Origin: Pragia fontium DSM 5563 = ATCC 49100 | Lineage (GTDB): Bacteria; Pseudomonadota; Gammaproteobacteria; Enterobacterales; Enterobacteriaceae | Direction: 5' to 3' | Assembly: GCF_900112475.1 (NCBI RefSeq) | Contig: NZ_FOLW01000004.1 | Coordinates: 1 to 64,000, forward strand | Length of the DNA: 64,000 nt | Notes under the pieces: generated by a model | The model's database searches: none | Seen by the model: only the letters and a program-made list of their open reading frames with translations | Told to the model about the DNA's origin: nothing | Shown here: positions 1 through 7,378 of the stretch, one piece after another | Position numbering within the stretch: the first letter of the stretch is position 1 | How the letters are laid out: the number at the start of each line of letters is the position of its first letter | Translations under genes and position numbers: made by a program

Positions 1-25
1 CCCGCGCCTTCGCCCCCGAATCCAG

Positions 26-123
26 GTCGCCTACGGCGACTTCCCTCCACTATCAATAAGGCTTAACGTACCGGCATAGACCCGCTCCCGGCGGCGCTAT
101 GCCTCTCGCAGCATCCATGCTGC
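26..123. repeat. Hairpin-rich intergenic repeat
   Basis: This non-coding stretch downstream of yqhD holds three separate dyads. They are GTCGCC/GGCGAC (26-31 with 35-40), GGCATAG/CTATGCC (73-79 with 97-103, containing an inner CCGC/GCGG stem at 82-85 with 91-94), and GCAGCAT/ATGCTGC (108-114 with 117-123). The module between the first two, with TCCCTC followed by TTAACGTACCGGCAT, recurs in similar form at 63589-63617, also behind a hairpin. This looks like a dispersed repeat family rather than a gene. Its function is unknown. I see no coding sequence in 1-241. Confidence 0.5.
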
Positions 124-241
124 TCGTACTGCCTTATTGCCAGTGTCGGCTGAATTCCAGCGCTCAATAACAAAGGGCCGAAATAAAGTCATCCTGAGGC
201 TACCGAGATGTTGGCCTTTTTTATTAAAGATCAACCCATCC

Positions 242-1399
242 TTAGCGTGCTGATTCGTAAATTTTCTGACTGTCCGCCAGCGTAATATCACGGTGCTCAC
301 CCAGTTTGGTCATTCCATGTTCTTCCAGTTTTTTGATCAGGTCTGGAATGGTGCTGCCGTCTAACTGGTAATCAGACAGGCGGGTTGGTGCGCCCATTTG
401 CTGGAAGAATTGCTCGGTGGCTTTAATGGCGGCCTCAATACGCTGGTCTTCCGTACCGGTATCAATTCCCCAAATGCGATCGGCATATTGCAGGAGTTTT
501 TGCCATTTTTGCGCTTTTCTGGCGCGCATCACCGCAGGCAGAATAATGGCCAGCGTTTGTGCGTGGTCTAAACCGTGCATGGCGGTGAGCTCATGGCCTA
601 ACATATGGGTGGTCCAGTCTTGAGGTACACCGGCACCGATTAAACCGTTAAGTGCCATGGTGGCACACCACATAATATTGGCGCGTACCGCATAGTTTTC
701 CGGCTCTTTTAACGCTTTTGGGCCTTCCTCGATCAGCGTTAACAGTAAACCTTCAGAAAAACGGTCCTGTACTTTGGCATCTACCGGGTAAGTTAAATAC
801 TGCTCCATGGTGTGAATAAAGGCATCGATAACGCCGTTAGCCACTTGACGCGGAGGTAAGGTATAAGTGGTTACCGGATCGAGAATAGCGAACTTTGGTA
901 ACACCAGTGGGGAGCCGAAGGCTTGCTTATCGCCGGTTTCTCGACGGCTGATTACCGCACCCATATTCATTTCTGACCCGGTAGCCGGTAAGGTTAAGAC
1001 TGAACCGATGGGCAGAGCTTGAGTGATTTTTTTACCACCGCTGGTGACGATATCCCAAGTGTCACCGGCATAATCTGCCGCTGCGGCAATAAATTTGGTA
1101 CCGTCTAATACTGAGCCACCGCCAACGGCCAGCAGAAAATCGATTTTGTTATTATGAACCACCTCCACGGCCTGCATTAGGGTTTCATACGTAGGGTTAG
1201 GCTCAATTCCGCCAAATTCAAACAGGGTATAGCCCTTTAGCGCCTGATGAACCTGATCTAAAACACCATTACGTTTTATGCTGCCGCCACCGTAGGTAAT
1301 CAGCACTCGTGCATCGGCGGGAATGACGCTTGGCAGTTGGGCAATTTGCCCCTGACCAAACAGGACTTGTGTTGCGAGATGAAGGCTAAAGTTATTCAT
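242..1399 (-). CDS. yqhD: NADPH-dependent aldehyde reductase YqhD (iron-type alcohol dehydrogenase family)
   Basis: Cytosolic reductase of the iron-containing alcohol dehydrogenase family that reduces a broad range of short-chain and reactive aldehydes with NADPH. At 385 residues it is nearly the same length as E. coli YqhD (387) and aligns along its whole length. The N-terminal Rossmann-like half carries GGGS at about 37-40 and again at 93-96 (nucleotide binding). The metal ligands fall at D192, H196, H265 and H279, in VIDAFIHT and the GHELTAMHGLDHAQ stretch, an offset of two from E. coli. The ATG has a plausible purine-rich ribosome site upstream. The usual E. coli neighbour, the AraC-type activator yqhC, is not next to it; only non-coding DNA lies upstream to yccJ. 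Family assignment is very secure; how it is regulated here is not visible. Confidence 0.95.
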   Translation of the reverse strand: MNNFSLHLATQVLFGQGQIAQLPSVIPADARVLITYGGGSIKRNGVLDQVHQALKGYTLFEFGGIEPNPTYETLMQAVEVVHNNKIDFLLAVGGGSVLDGTKFIAAAADYAGDTWDIVTSGGKKITQALPIGSVLTLPATGSEMNMGAVISRRETGDKQAFGSPLVLPKFAILDPVTTYTLPPRQVANGVIDAFIHTMEQYLTYPVDAKVQDRFSEGLLLTLIEEGPKALKEPENYAVRANIMWCATMALNGLIGAGVPQDWTTHMLGHELTAMHGLDHAQTLAIILPAVMRARKAQKWQKLLQYADRIWGIDTGTEDQRIEAAIKATEQFFQQMGAPTRLSDYQLDGSTIPDLIKKLEEHGMTKLGEHRDITLADSQKIYESAR

Positions 1400-1750
1400 A
1401 GCAATAGATCCTGAGGATAAAATTTCGGATAGGAGAGCATCGTTAAAACCGGTGCGTTAACGAAGCGTTTTATAAACGGTTCTCAAACAGATTGAGTTTC
1501 CAATTTACGCCTTTAACTCTGGATAGTCGATGATAAAAGGAAGGGGGGAGTCAGCTTGGCCTGGATGGCTGCTAAATTGCGGATTTCAATCATTGATACG
1601 GTTTTTAGCAATAAAAAGAATGAAAGTTAGACGGGAGGGAAAAGTGGTTTTTTGAGATATTTAAATAATATTTACGTGCAAAATTACCTGTCACGGCGAT
1701 ACTCTAATAAAGGAGTTATCACAGCTTCATAAAACCATTTGGAGATAACA
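1400..1750. other. Intergenic region between yqhD and yccJ
   Basis: About 350 bp separating two divergently oriented genes, expected to contain both promoters. I see no ORF worth calling, no strong dyad and no recognisable operator. The ribosome site of yccJ (GGAG at 1741-1744) lies at its right edge. Confidence 0.5.
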
Positions 1751-1963
1751 ATGCATAAGTTAAGAATAAAAGAATGGGCCAGAATTCGTGAAACATCGGT
1801 AGAGATTGCCGAAGCCATTTTTCAACTGGCGGATAATGATGAAGTGAAGGCTCAGCAAATCTGGGACGAAGGTTGCGATGAAGTTCTGCCCATTGCATTT
1901 AGTAAAACGGACGCCGATATCCTTTATTGGGGTGAAGAGTCGATTGAGCGTAAGAACGTCTAG
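1751..1963 (+). CDS. yccJ: YccJ family small protein
   Basis: Small soluble protein of 70 residues related to E. coli YccJ (75 residues). The shared pattern is EWA-x-x-R-x-TS-x-EIAEAIF near the N terminus and FWGE/YWGEE-x-IERKNV at the C terminus. The biochemical role of the family is not established; in E. coli the gene lies beside wrbA, which is absent here. I chose the ATG at 1751 because GGAG sits six bases upstream and the protein then starts where YccJ starts. A TTG twelve bases earlier would only add four residues and overlaps the ribosome site. A dyad at 2003-2033 follows the gene. Confidence 0.9.
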   Translation: MHKLRIKEWARIRETSVEIAEAIFQLADNDEVKAQQIWDEGCDEVLPIAFSKTDADILYWGEESIERKNV

Positions 1964-2002
1964 TGATGTTGCATCGCAGCTAAATAGATTGTGTTATCAC
2001 TC

Positions 2003-2033
2003 TAATGGCTACTGGCTGTATTGGTAGCCATTA
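2003..2033. other. Dyad downstream of yccJ
   Basis: TAATGGCTAC (2003-2012) pairs perfectly with GTAGCCATTA (2024-2033), giving a 10-bp stem with an 11-base loop. No T-run follows on either strand, so it is at best a weak terminator or a 3'-end protecting structure for yccJ mRNA. Confidence 0.4.
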
Positions 2034-2206
2034 ATACCACAGACCTGCCAATAATTAATTTACTCACACATGTTCATCTTCATGAAAATATATTTGCCAT
2101 AGTCTGAGCCTTTCCTCAAAGGTTCTGCGAGCAATATCACAAATATCCTCTCAATTATAACGAACTCATTGCTTCTTTTTAGCGATAAGAACTACCATTT
2201 ATCATC

Positions 2207-2218
2207 TGGTTTAAACCA
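2207..2218. promoter_or_regulatory. Predicted GntR/UTRA operator upstream of the regulator gene
   Basis: TGGTTTAAACCA is a perfect 12-bp palindrome lying 20 bases before the start of the GntR-type regulator. Operators of HutC/UTRA-type GntR regulators commonly have the form GGT-N4-ACC, which this matches. The inference is autoregulation of the regulator-isomerase unit. A half-site (TTAAACCAT, about 4108-4116) lies upstream of the MFS gene. Confidence 0.6.
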
Positions 2219-2237
2219 AAAGGGATAACCCAATCTT

Positions 2238-2945
2238 ATGGATAACGTATCAACGGTAGAAGTAGCTAAAGAAAAACTGGATCGATGGCTACAGAATGGC
2301 ACGATTATCGCTGGAGCAAAGCTCCCCTCGGAAAGAGAGTTGGAAGAGTTATTAGGGGTTAAAAGAATGACTCTGCGTCAGGCTTTACTTAACCTTGAGT
2401 CGGAATCCAAAATCTTTCGTAAGGATAGAAAAGGTTGGTTCGTTGCCCTACCTCGCTTTATCTATAACCCGAAATCCTCTGCAAGTTTCAAACTTGCTGC
2501 CTTAGAACAAGGAAGAGAGCCATCTTGGGATTTTATTGAAAAAAGCTTGGTGTCTAGCTATCCCGCGGTAGTTGAATCTCTGCTTGAGGAAGGAGATTCT
2601 GGTGAGCTTTATCGAATCACCGGATGGGGGGCGTTAGATAACCATAAAGTGTTTTATCACGAAACCTTTATCAATCCCCGTATCGCTCAGGGATTTATTG
2701 ATAAATTAGGTCATGACTCTTTTTCTCATTTATGGGAGGAGGAATATAAAAAGAAAATAGTGACTCAACGATTGGCTTTTAGACCCATTAGAATGTCTGG
2801 TGATGTGTGCAAAATAATAGGTGGCTCCGTTGGCACGCCAGCAATTTTAGTGGAGAAATATCGAGCCGATAGCAATAAAAATATTATTCAGATAGATATT
2901 GAATACTGGCGTTTCGAGTCAGTAGACTTTCTTATTAACCTCTAG
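2238..2945 (+). CDS. GntR family transcriptional regulator (HutC/UTRA subfamily)
   Basis: DNA-binding regulator of 235 residues. The winged helix-turn-helix occupies roughly residues 5-72, with the typical GntR signature KLPSERELEELLGVKR followed by TLRQAL. The rest (about 90-232) looks like the UTRA effector-binding domain used by HutC/PhnF/NagR-like members to sense small metabolites. It is probably a repressor of itself and of the two genes behind it: the isomerase gene starts 10 bp after its stop, and a palindrome of the expected operator type lies just upstream (2207-2218). The ligand cannot be read from sequence. Given its neighbours it is likely a sugar, sugar acid or related catabolic intermediate. 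Confidence 0.88.
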   Translation: MDNVSTVEVAKEKLDRWLQNGTIIAGAKLPSERELEELLGVKRMTLRQALLNLESESKIFRKDRKGWFVALPRFIYNPKSSASFKLAALEQGREPSWDFIEKSLVSSYPAVVESLLEEGDSGELYRITGWGALDNHKVFYHETFINPRIAQGFIDKLGHDSFSHLWEEEYKKKIVTQRLAFRPIRMSGDVCKIIGGSVGTPAILVEKYRADSNKNIIQIDIEYWRFESVDFLINL

Positions 2946-2954
2946 GGGAAAATT

Positions 2955-3941
2955 ATGACTAGGGATGAAGCCAATAAAATTATCCAGCGTGTAGATAATT
3001 TACCGCTCTATTTGCATGCCTATGCTTATCATTTAAATATGCGCGTAGAGAATATTTTACCTGCTGATTTATTGGATATTGCTTATGAACAGAAATTAAC
3101 CGGAGTAAAAATTCACGTTTTAGACGGTGAAACCCGTGCTTTAGGTCAATTAGACGACGCTGAACTCGCATTATTCCGTTTAAAGGCAGAGAAATTAAAG
3201 TTAGATATTCATATTGAAACCAGCTCATCAGAACAAAAATATATCGATCAAGCGGTCAGGATTGCAGAACAGGTCAAAGCCTCTTCAGTCAGGTTTTACC
3301 CAAGATATGAAGGGCCTTTACAAGAGGTTATTGCCAAGATTGATGCCGATATTCAATATATTAAAAACAACTATTCTCAATCGGGATTAACGTTCACCAT
3401 CGAGCAACATGAAGATTTAAAAGGCATTGAATTGGTTGATATCGTTAAGCGTAGCGATATGGCATCCCTGTCTATTCTGTTTGATTTCGCCAATATGATT
3501 AATGCCAATGAAGAGCCGCTGGATGCGCTTGATGACATGAAAGACTGGGTCACTCAGGTACATATTAAAGATGCATTAATTATTCCTGAAGGGAATGGGA
3601 AAGGGCATAAAGCCTGTGCTTCTGGGGCGGGTGATATGCCATTTAAGCAGCTGTTAACTAAGTTAATATGTCTGGGTGATGAGCAACCACAGGTGATTGC
3701 TTATGGTCTGGAAGAAGAGGTGGATTACTATGCGCCAGCTTTTCGCTTTACAGGGGAAGATGATAATCCTTGGATCCCTTGGCGCGAAATGAGTGAAACG
3801 CCGTTGCCAACGGAAAAACTGACGCAACGACTGGCTCAGGAACGTGAGGATGCATTGAAACAGATCGATTTTGTACGCAGTACATTACAAGAAATAAAGC
3901 GTGATGCGCTATTAACCCTTGAACAAGAGAATCAGATTTAA
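2955..3941 (+). CDS. Sugar phosphate isomerase/epimerase-like TIM-barrel protein
   Basis: Cytosolic protein of 328 residues with features of the xylose-isomerase-like TIM barrel (AP endonuclease 2 fold). Likely divalent-metal ligands are the acidic/His residues in TIEQHED (near 149), FDFAN (near 177), HIKD (near 203) and YGLEEEVDY (near 252), in the order and spacing expected for this fold. Such enzymes isomerise or epimerise keto-sugars or sugar acids. A strong ribosome site (AGGGGA) precedes the ATG, 10 bp after the GntR gene, so the two form an operon. An MFS carrier follows after 230 bp. The substrate is unknown; I do not recognise a named orthologue. Confidence 0.75.
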   Translation: MTRDEANKIIQRVDNLPLYLHAYAYHLNMRVENILPADLLDIAYEQKLTGVKIHVLDGETRALGQLDDAELALFRLKAEKLKLDIHIETSSSEQKYIDQAVRIAEQVKASSVRFYPRYEGPLQEVIAKIDADIQYIKNNYSQSGLTFTIEQHEDLKGIELVDIVKRSDMASLSILFDFANMINANEEPLDALDDMKDWVTQVHIKDALIIPEGNGKGHKACASGAGDMPFKQLLTKLICLGDEQPQVIAYGLEEEVDYYAPAFRFTGEDDNPWIPWREMSETPLPTEKLTQRLAQEREDALKQIDFVRSTLQEIKRDALLTLEQENQI

Positions 3942-3981
3942 TTAAGTGATCTATGTCATCATTTATTAAAAAATAGCTATC

Positions 3982-4010
3982 TTGACAATATCAGTGAGTG
4001 TTTTTATGTA
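3982..4010 (+). promoter_or_regulatory. Candidate sigma-70 promoter for the MFS gene
   Basis: A perfect TTGACA (3982-3987) is followed after 17 bases by TATGTA (4005-4010), a poor -10. It lies about 165 bases upstream of the MFS start. The 230-bp gap is otherwise AT-rich and empty. Confidence 0.35.
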
Positions 4011-4173
4011 ATTAATTTTTATCACCCATCATTAGGTTTATGGTTATTTTAAATAATTAATATATTGGCCTGTTAATCATGGCTAAGGGGCATCTTTATT
4101 TTAAAACTTAAACCATGAAATGTATTTTTATATCCGAACTGTTTTAAGTGCTCTAAAAATAAAGGGTTAAACT

Positions 4174-5433
4174 ATGTTAACTAAAAAGAAGTGGGCAATA
4201 TTTAGTTTGTTAACACTCTGCGGCGGTACTATTTATAAGCTGCCTTCGTTAAAAGATGCTTTCTATATTCCAATGCAGGAGTATTTTCATTTAACGAATG
4301 GACAGATTGGTAATGCCATGTCCGTTAACTCCATCGTGACCACCATAGGATTTTTCCTGTCTATCTACTTTGCAGATAAACTGCCAAGAAAATACACGAT
4401 GTCATTCTCGTTGATCGCCACGGGTCTCCTTGGTATTTACCTATCGACCATGCCAGGCTATTGGGGCATCCTTTTTGTGTGGGCGCTATTTGGCGTAACC
4501 TGCGATATGTTGAACTGGCCGGTACTGTTAAAGTCGATTAGTTTGTTAGGTGATAGTAACCAACAAGGGCGGTTGTTTGGCTTCTTTGAGACCGGGCGAG
4601 GCGTTGTTGATACGGTGGTTGCTTTCTCCGCGCTTGGATTATTCGCCTATTACGGCAGTGGGTTATTAGGTTTTAAAGCGGGAATTTGGTTTTATTCCGG
4701 TATAGCGATTCTGGTCGGGATTTTTATTCCTTTAGTGCTGGATGATAAGAGTGATAATCAAAAAGAATCAACGGATAAACCCGCTCAAAAGAATAATAAT
4801 CGTATTTCTGCGGTATTAAAAAATAAGACGGTATGGATGATTGCGTTTAACGTATTTTTTGTTTACGCCGTTTATTGTGGTTTAACGTTCTTTATTCCAT
4901 TCTTGAAAAACATCTATGCTCTGCCAATCGCCTTAGTTGGAGCGTATGGCATCATCAACCAATACTGCTTAAAAATGATTGGTGGACCGATTGGTGGAAT
5001 CATTTCCGATAAGATTTTGAAGTCCCCGAGTAAGTTCCTTTGTTACTCTTTTATTATTAGTGTTGTGGTCTTAATTCTGTTGATTGTTTTACCTCATGAG
5101 CAGATGCCGGTTTATTTAGGTATGGTTTGTACGCTGGGCTTTGGCGCCATTGTGTTTACTCAACGAGCGGTATTTTTTGCGCCAATTGGGGAAGCTAAAA
5201 TAGGTGAGGAATATACGGGATCGGCCATGGCATTGGGCAGCTTTATTGGTTATGCGCCGGCAATGTTCTGCTTCAGCTTGTATGGGCATATTCTGGATTC
5301 TAATCCAGGTATTCTGGGCTATAAAATTGTGTTTGGAATTATGGCTGCTTTTGCATTCTGTGGGGTGCTGGTGTCTGTTGCGTTAGTGAAGAATATTTAT
5401 AAAAACAGAGAGGCGACGCCAGTAGCATCATAA
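4174..5433 (+). CDS. MFS transporter, YihN/YqcE-like
   Basis: Inner-membrane carrier of 419 residues with about 12 hydrophobic segments and a charged central loop near residues 190-215 (rich in Lys, Asn and Asp). The sequence closely follows the E. coli YihN/YqcE pair of uncharacterised major facilitator proteins, for example GGTIYKLPSLKDAFY near the N terminus and GFGAIVFTQRAVFFAP in the second half. The substrate of that group is not established to my knowledge. Position behind a GntR regulator and a TIM-barrel isomerase suggests it imports the compound the isomerase works on. A strong terminator follows directly. Confidence 0.82.
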   Translation: MLTKKKWAIFSLLTLCGGTIYKLPSLKDAFYIPMQEYFHLTNGQIGNAMSVNSIVTTIGFFLSIYFADKLPRKYTMSFSLIATGLLGIYLSTMPGYWGILFVWALFGVTCDMLNWPVLLKSISLLGDSNQQGRLFGFFETGRGVVDTVVAFSALGLFAYYGSGLLGFKAGIWFYSGIAILVGIFIPLVLDDKSDNQKESTDKPAQKNNNRISAVLKNKTVWMIAFNVFFVYAVYCGLTFFIPFLKNIYALPIALVGAYGIINQYCLKMIGGPIGGIISDKILKSPSKFLCYSFIISVVVLILLIVLPHEQMPVYLGMVCTLGFGAIVFTQRAVFFAPIGEAKIGEEYTGSAMALGSFIGYAPAMFCFSLYGHILDSNPGILGYKIVFGIMAAFAFCGVLVSVALVKNIYKNREATPVAS

Positions 5434-5441
5434 AGAGGAAT

Positions 5442-5477
5442 AAACCGTCATAGCAAAGCGTTCTGCTATGACGGTTT
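5442..5477 (+). terminator. Rho-independent terminator after the MFS gene
   Basis: A perfect 14-bp stem pairs 5442-5455 (AAACCGTCATAGCA) with 5464-5477 across an 8-base loop and is followed by GATTTTAT. It separates the plus-strand MFS gene from the convergent ade gene and may also act weakly on the minus strand. Confidence 0.85.
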
Positions 5478-5503
5478 GATTTTATATCACCGGAGTAACG
5501 TAC

Positions 5504-7237
5504 TTAAACGCAAACCTCAACCGGCTGGAATTTCACCACATCAAAGAGTCCGGTGGAAGTCAGTTTCAGCGTTGGGATTACCGGCAATGTCATAAATACC
5601 AACGTCATTAGCGGCTGAATATTTTCATTGATATGGAATTCAGCGTGAGCCAACTTCAGCATATGTTCGATTTGTTCAGCCACTTCCTGAGCACTCTTAT
5701 CTGACATTAAACCACCAACCGGCAATGGCAGATGGGCCAGAATTTTGCCTTCACGGCATAGGGTAAAGCCACCGCCCATCGCTTCAACATCTTTAACCGC
5801 AGTCAGCATATCCGCATCATTATCGCCCACGACCACAATATTGTGGGAGTCGTGTGCAACGGAAATCGCAATTGCGCCACCTTGTAAACCATAGTTAGCT
5901 AGTACGCCAAGACCCATATTGCCGGTAGCGTGATGGCGTTCTATAACGGCAAGCTTATTCAGACCAGGATTCAGCTGTGAAGTAAATAACCCTTGAGCGT
6001 CAGGGACGACGGGTAGCTCCAGATTTTGAGTAACGACGCTGCGTGGTTTCACACCAATGGCGCGTACTGTATTACTGGTTAGAGGCAGCTTAAAGTTATC
6101 CTCGGTTAGCGGTGCCAGACGCACGGTATTCCGCACGCTATCGGGAATAATGTTAGGGAGTTCAACCAGCATCTTACCGTCACGAGCAATCTCTTTGCCC
6201 GCAGTGAACACGTGTTTAGCGTTAAATTCTTCCAGATTATCAACAATCAGAATGTCAGCATCATAGCCCGGACCTAAAGCGCCTTTATGACGTAAACGGA
6301 AGCATTCCGCGGCGTTCAGGGTTGCCATGCTAATGGCCATTAATGGATCCAAACCGGCTTCAACCGCCAGACGCAGGCTCTTATTAATGTGGCCGGTAGA
6401 CAGAATATCGGATGGCTCACGGTCATCGGTACACATGACACAGCGGCGGGAGTTGGCCGGGGTAATTTCTGGGATCAGATTAAGCAGGTCTTTACAGGTA
6501 GACCCTTCGCGCAGCAGGATATACATACCTAAACGCAGACGTTCCAGCATCTCTTCACGGCGGCTACATTCGTGATCGGTCATTACGCCACTCATCACAT
6601 AGGCGGTGAGATCTTTACCTTTCATACCCGGACTATGGCCGTCAATCACCCGGTCATGACGGCGCGCCATCATGATTTTATTCATCATAGAAGGGGCGTG
6701 ATTGATAACGCTCGGGTAGTCCATGACTTCGCCAAGGCCTAACACACCGTCATAATCGATAAGCTGTTCGAGGTCTTCTGCTTCCAGTATGGCTCCAGCC
6801 TGTTCAAACGGCGTGGCCGGAACGCAGGATGGCAGCATAACGCGAACGTTGAGCGGCAGATCGCGGGAAGAGTCCAACATATAACGAATGCCGTCCAGGC
6901 CGCAGACGTTAGCAATTTCGTGCGGGTCAGCAATAACGGTGGTAGTGCCGTGTGGCAGAATGCAACGGGCAAACTGCGGTGGAGTTAACGATGAGGATTC
7001 GATATGTACGTGTCCGTCAATCAAGCCTGGCATCACATAGCCACCTTTGGCATCCAGAATCTGTTTCGCCTGATAATCACCGCAACCAATAACCTTACCG
7101 CAACCGATAGCCAATGGGCCGTCCATCAAAGTTTGGTCAAATACGTTAACTACTTTACAGTTTATAATCAGCAGATCGGCTGGAATACGTCCGGCAGCCA
7201 TATCAATCAATGTTGCCAACTGGGCTTTATCGCTCAC
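5504..7237 (-). CDS. ade: Adenine deaminase
   Basis: Cytosolic amidohydrolase of 577 residues that deaminates adenine to hypoxanthine plus ammonia (purine salvage). The expected binuclear metal ligands are all present: HVH at 76-78 in GLIDGHVHIESS, E170 in GLGEVMDY, H201 in IDGHSPG, H222 in TDHE and D271 in CTDDREPSDI. The DPHE motif typical of adenine deaminases is at 104-107. The start is GTG with GAGG a few bases upstream. It lies downstream of a divergent paralogue and of an adenine permease on the same strand, but 141 bp with two hairpins separate it from the paralogue, so it may have its own promoter. The assignment to the E. coli Ade/AdeD family is secure. Confidence 0.93.
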   Translation of the reverse strand: MSDKAQLATLIDMAAGRIPADLLIINCKVVNVFDQTLMDGPLAIGCGKVIGCGDYQAKQILDAKGGYVMPGLIDGHVHIESSSLTPPQFARCILPHGTTTVIADPHEIANVCGLDGIRYMLDSSRDLPLNVRVMLPSCVPATPFEQAGAILEAEDLEQLIDYDGVLGLGEVMDYPSVINHAPSMMNKIMMARRHDRVIDGHSPGMKGKDLTAYVMSGVMTDHECSRREEMLERLRLGMYILLREGSTCKDLLNLIPEITPANSRRCVMCTDDREPSDILSTGHINKSLRLAVEAGLDPLMAISMATLNAAECFRLRHKGALGPGYDADILIVDNLEEFNAKHVFTAGKEIARDGKMLVELPNIIPDSVRNTVRLAPLTEDNFKLPLTSNTVRAIGVKPRSVVTQNLELPVVPDAQGLFTSQLNPGLNKLAVIERHHATGNMGLGVLANYGLQGGAIAISVAHDSHNIVVVGDNDADMLTAVKDVEAMGGGFTLCREGKILAHLPLPVGGLMSDKSAQEVAEQIEHMLKLAHAEFHINENIQPLMTLVFMTLPVIPTLKLTSTGLFDVVKFQPVEVCV

Positions 7238-7265
7238 TCTACACCTCGGATAATAACAATTTTAT

Positions 7266-7292
7266 CCCCTTAACTTGTAAGGTTTTAAGGGG
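7266..7292 (-). other. Leader hairpin upstream of ade
   Basis: CCCCTTAA (7266-7273) pairs with TTAAGGGG (7285-7292), 29 bases before the ade GTG on the minus strand. There is no T-run of note on the minus strand. It may be part of the ade 5' leader or an mRNA-processing structure. Confidence 0.4.
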
Positions 7293-7306
7293 CTATAGAA
7301 ATACCA

Positions 7307-7329
7307 AGCGGCACGAATAATGTGCCGCT
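7307..7329 (-). terminator. Terminator-like hairpin after the second deaminase gene
   Basis: An 8-bp GC-rich stem (AGCGGCAC with GTGCCGCT) with a 7-base loop lies 50 bases past the stop of the upstream deaminase. The following minus-strand bases are only moderately T-rich (TGGTATTTC), so termination may be partial. Confidence 0.5.
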
Positions 7330-7378
7330 GTTGTTGTTCAGTTTACTTGTGTAATAACCAATTCAAATCGAATCATCG

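Noticed and set aside
97-300. 67-codon minus-strand frame at the left edge overlapping the end of yqhD
   Set aside because: It covers the hairpin repeat and the yqhD 3' end, has no recognisable family and no ribosome site.
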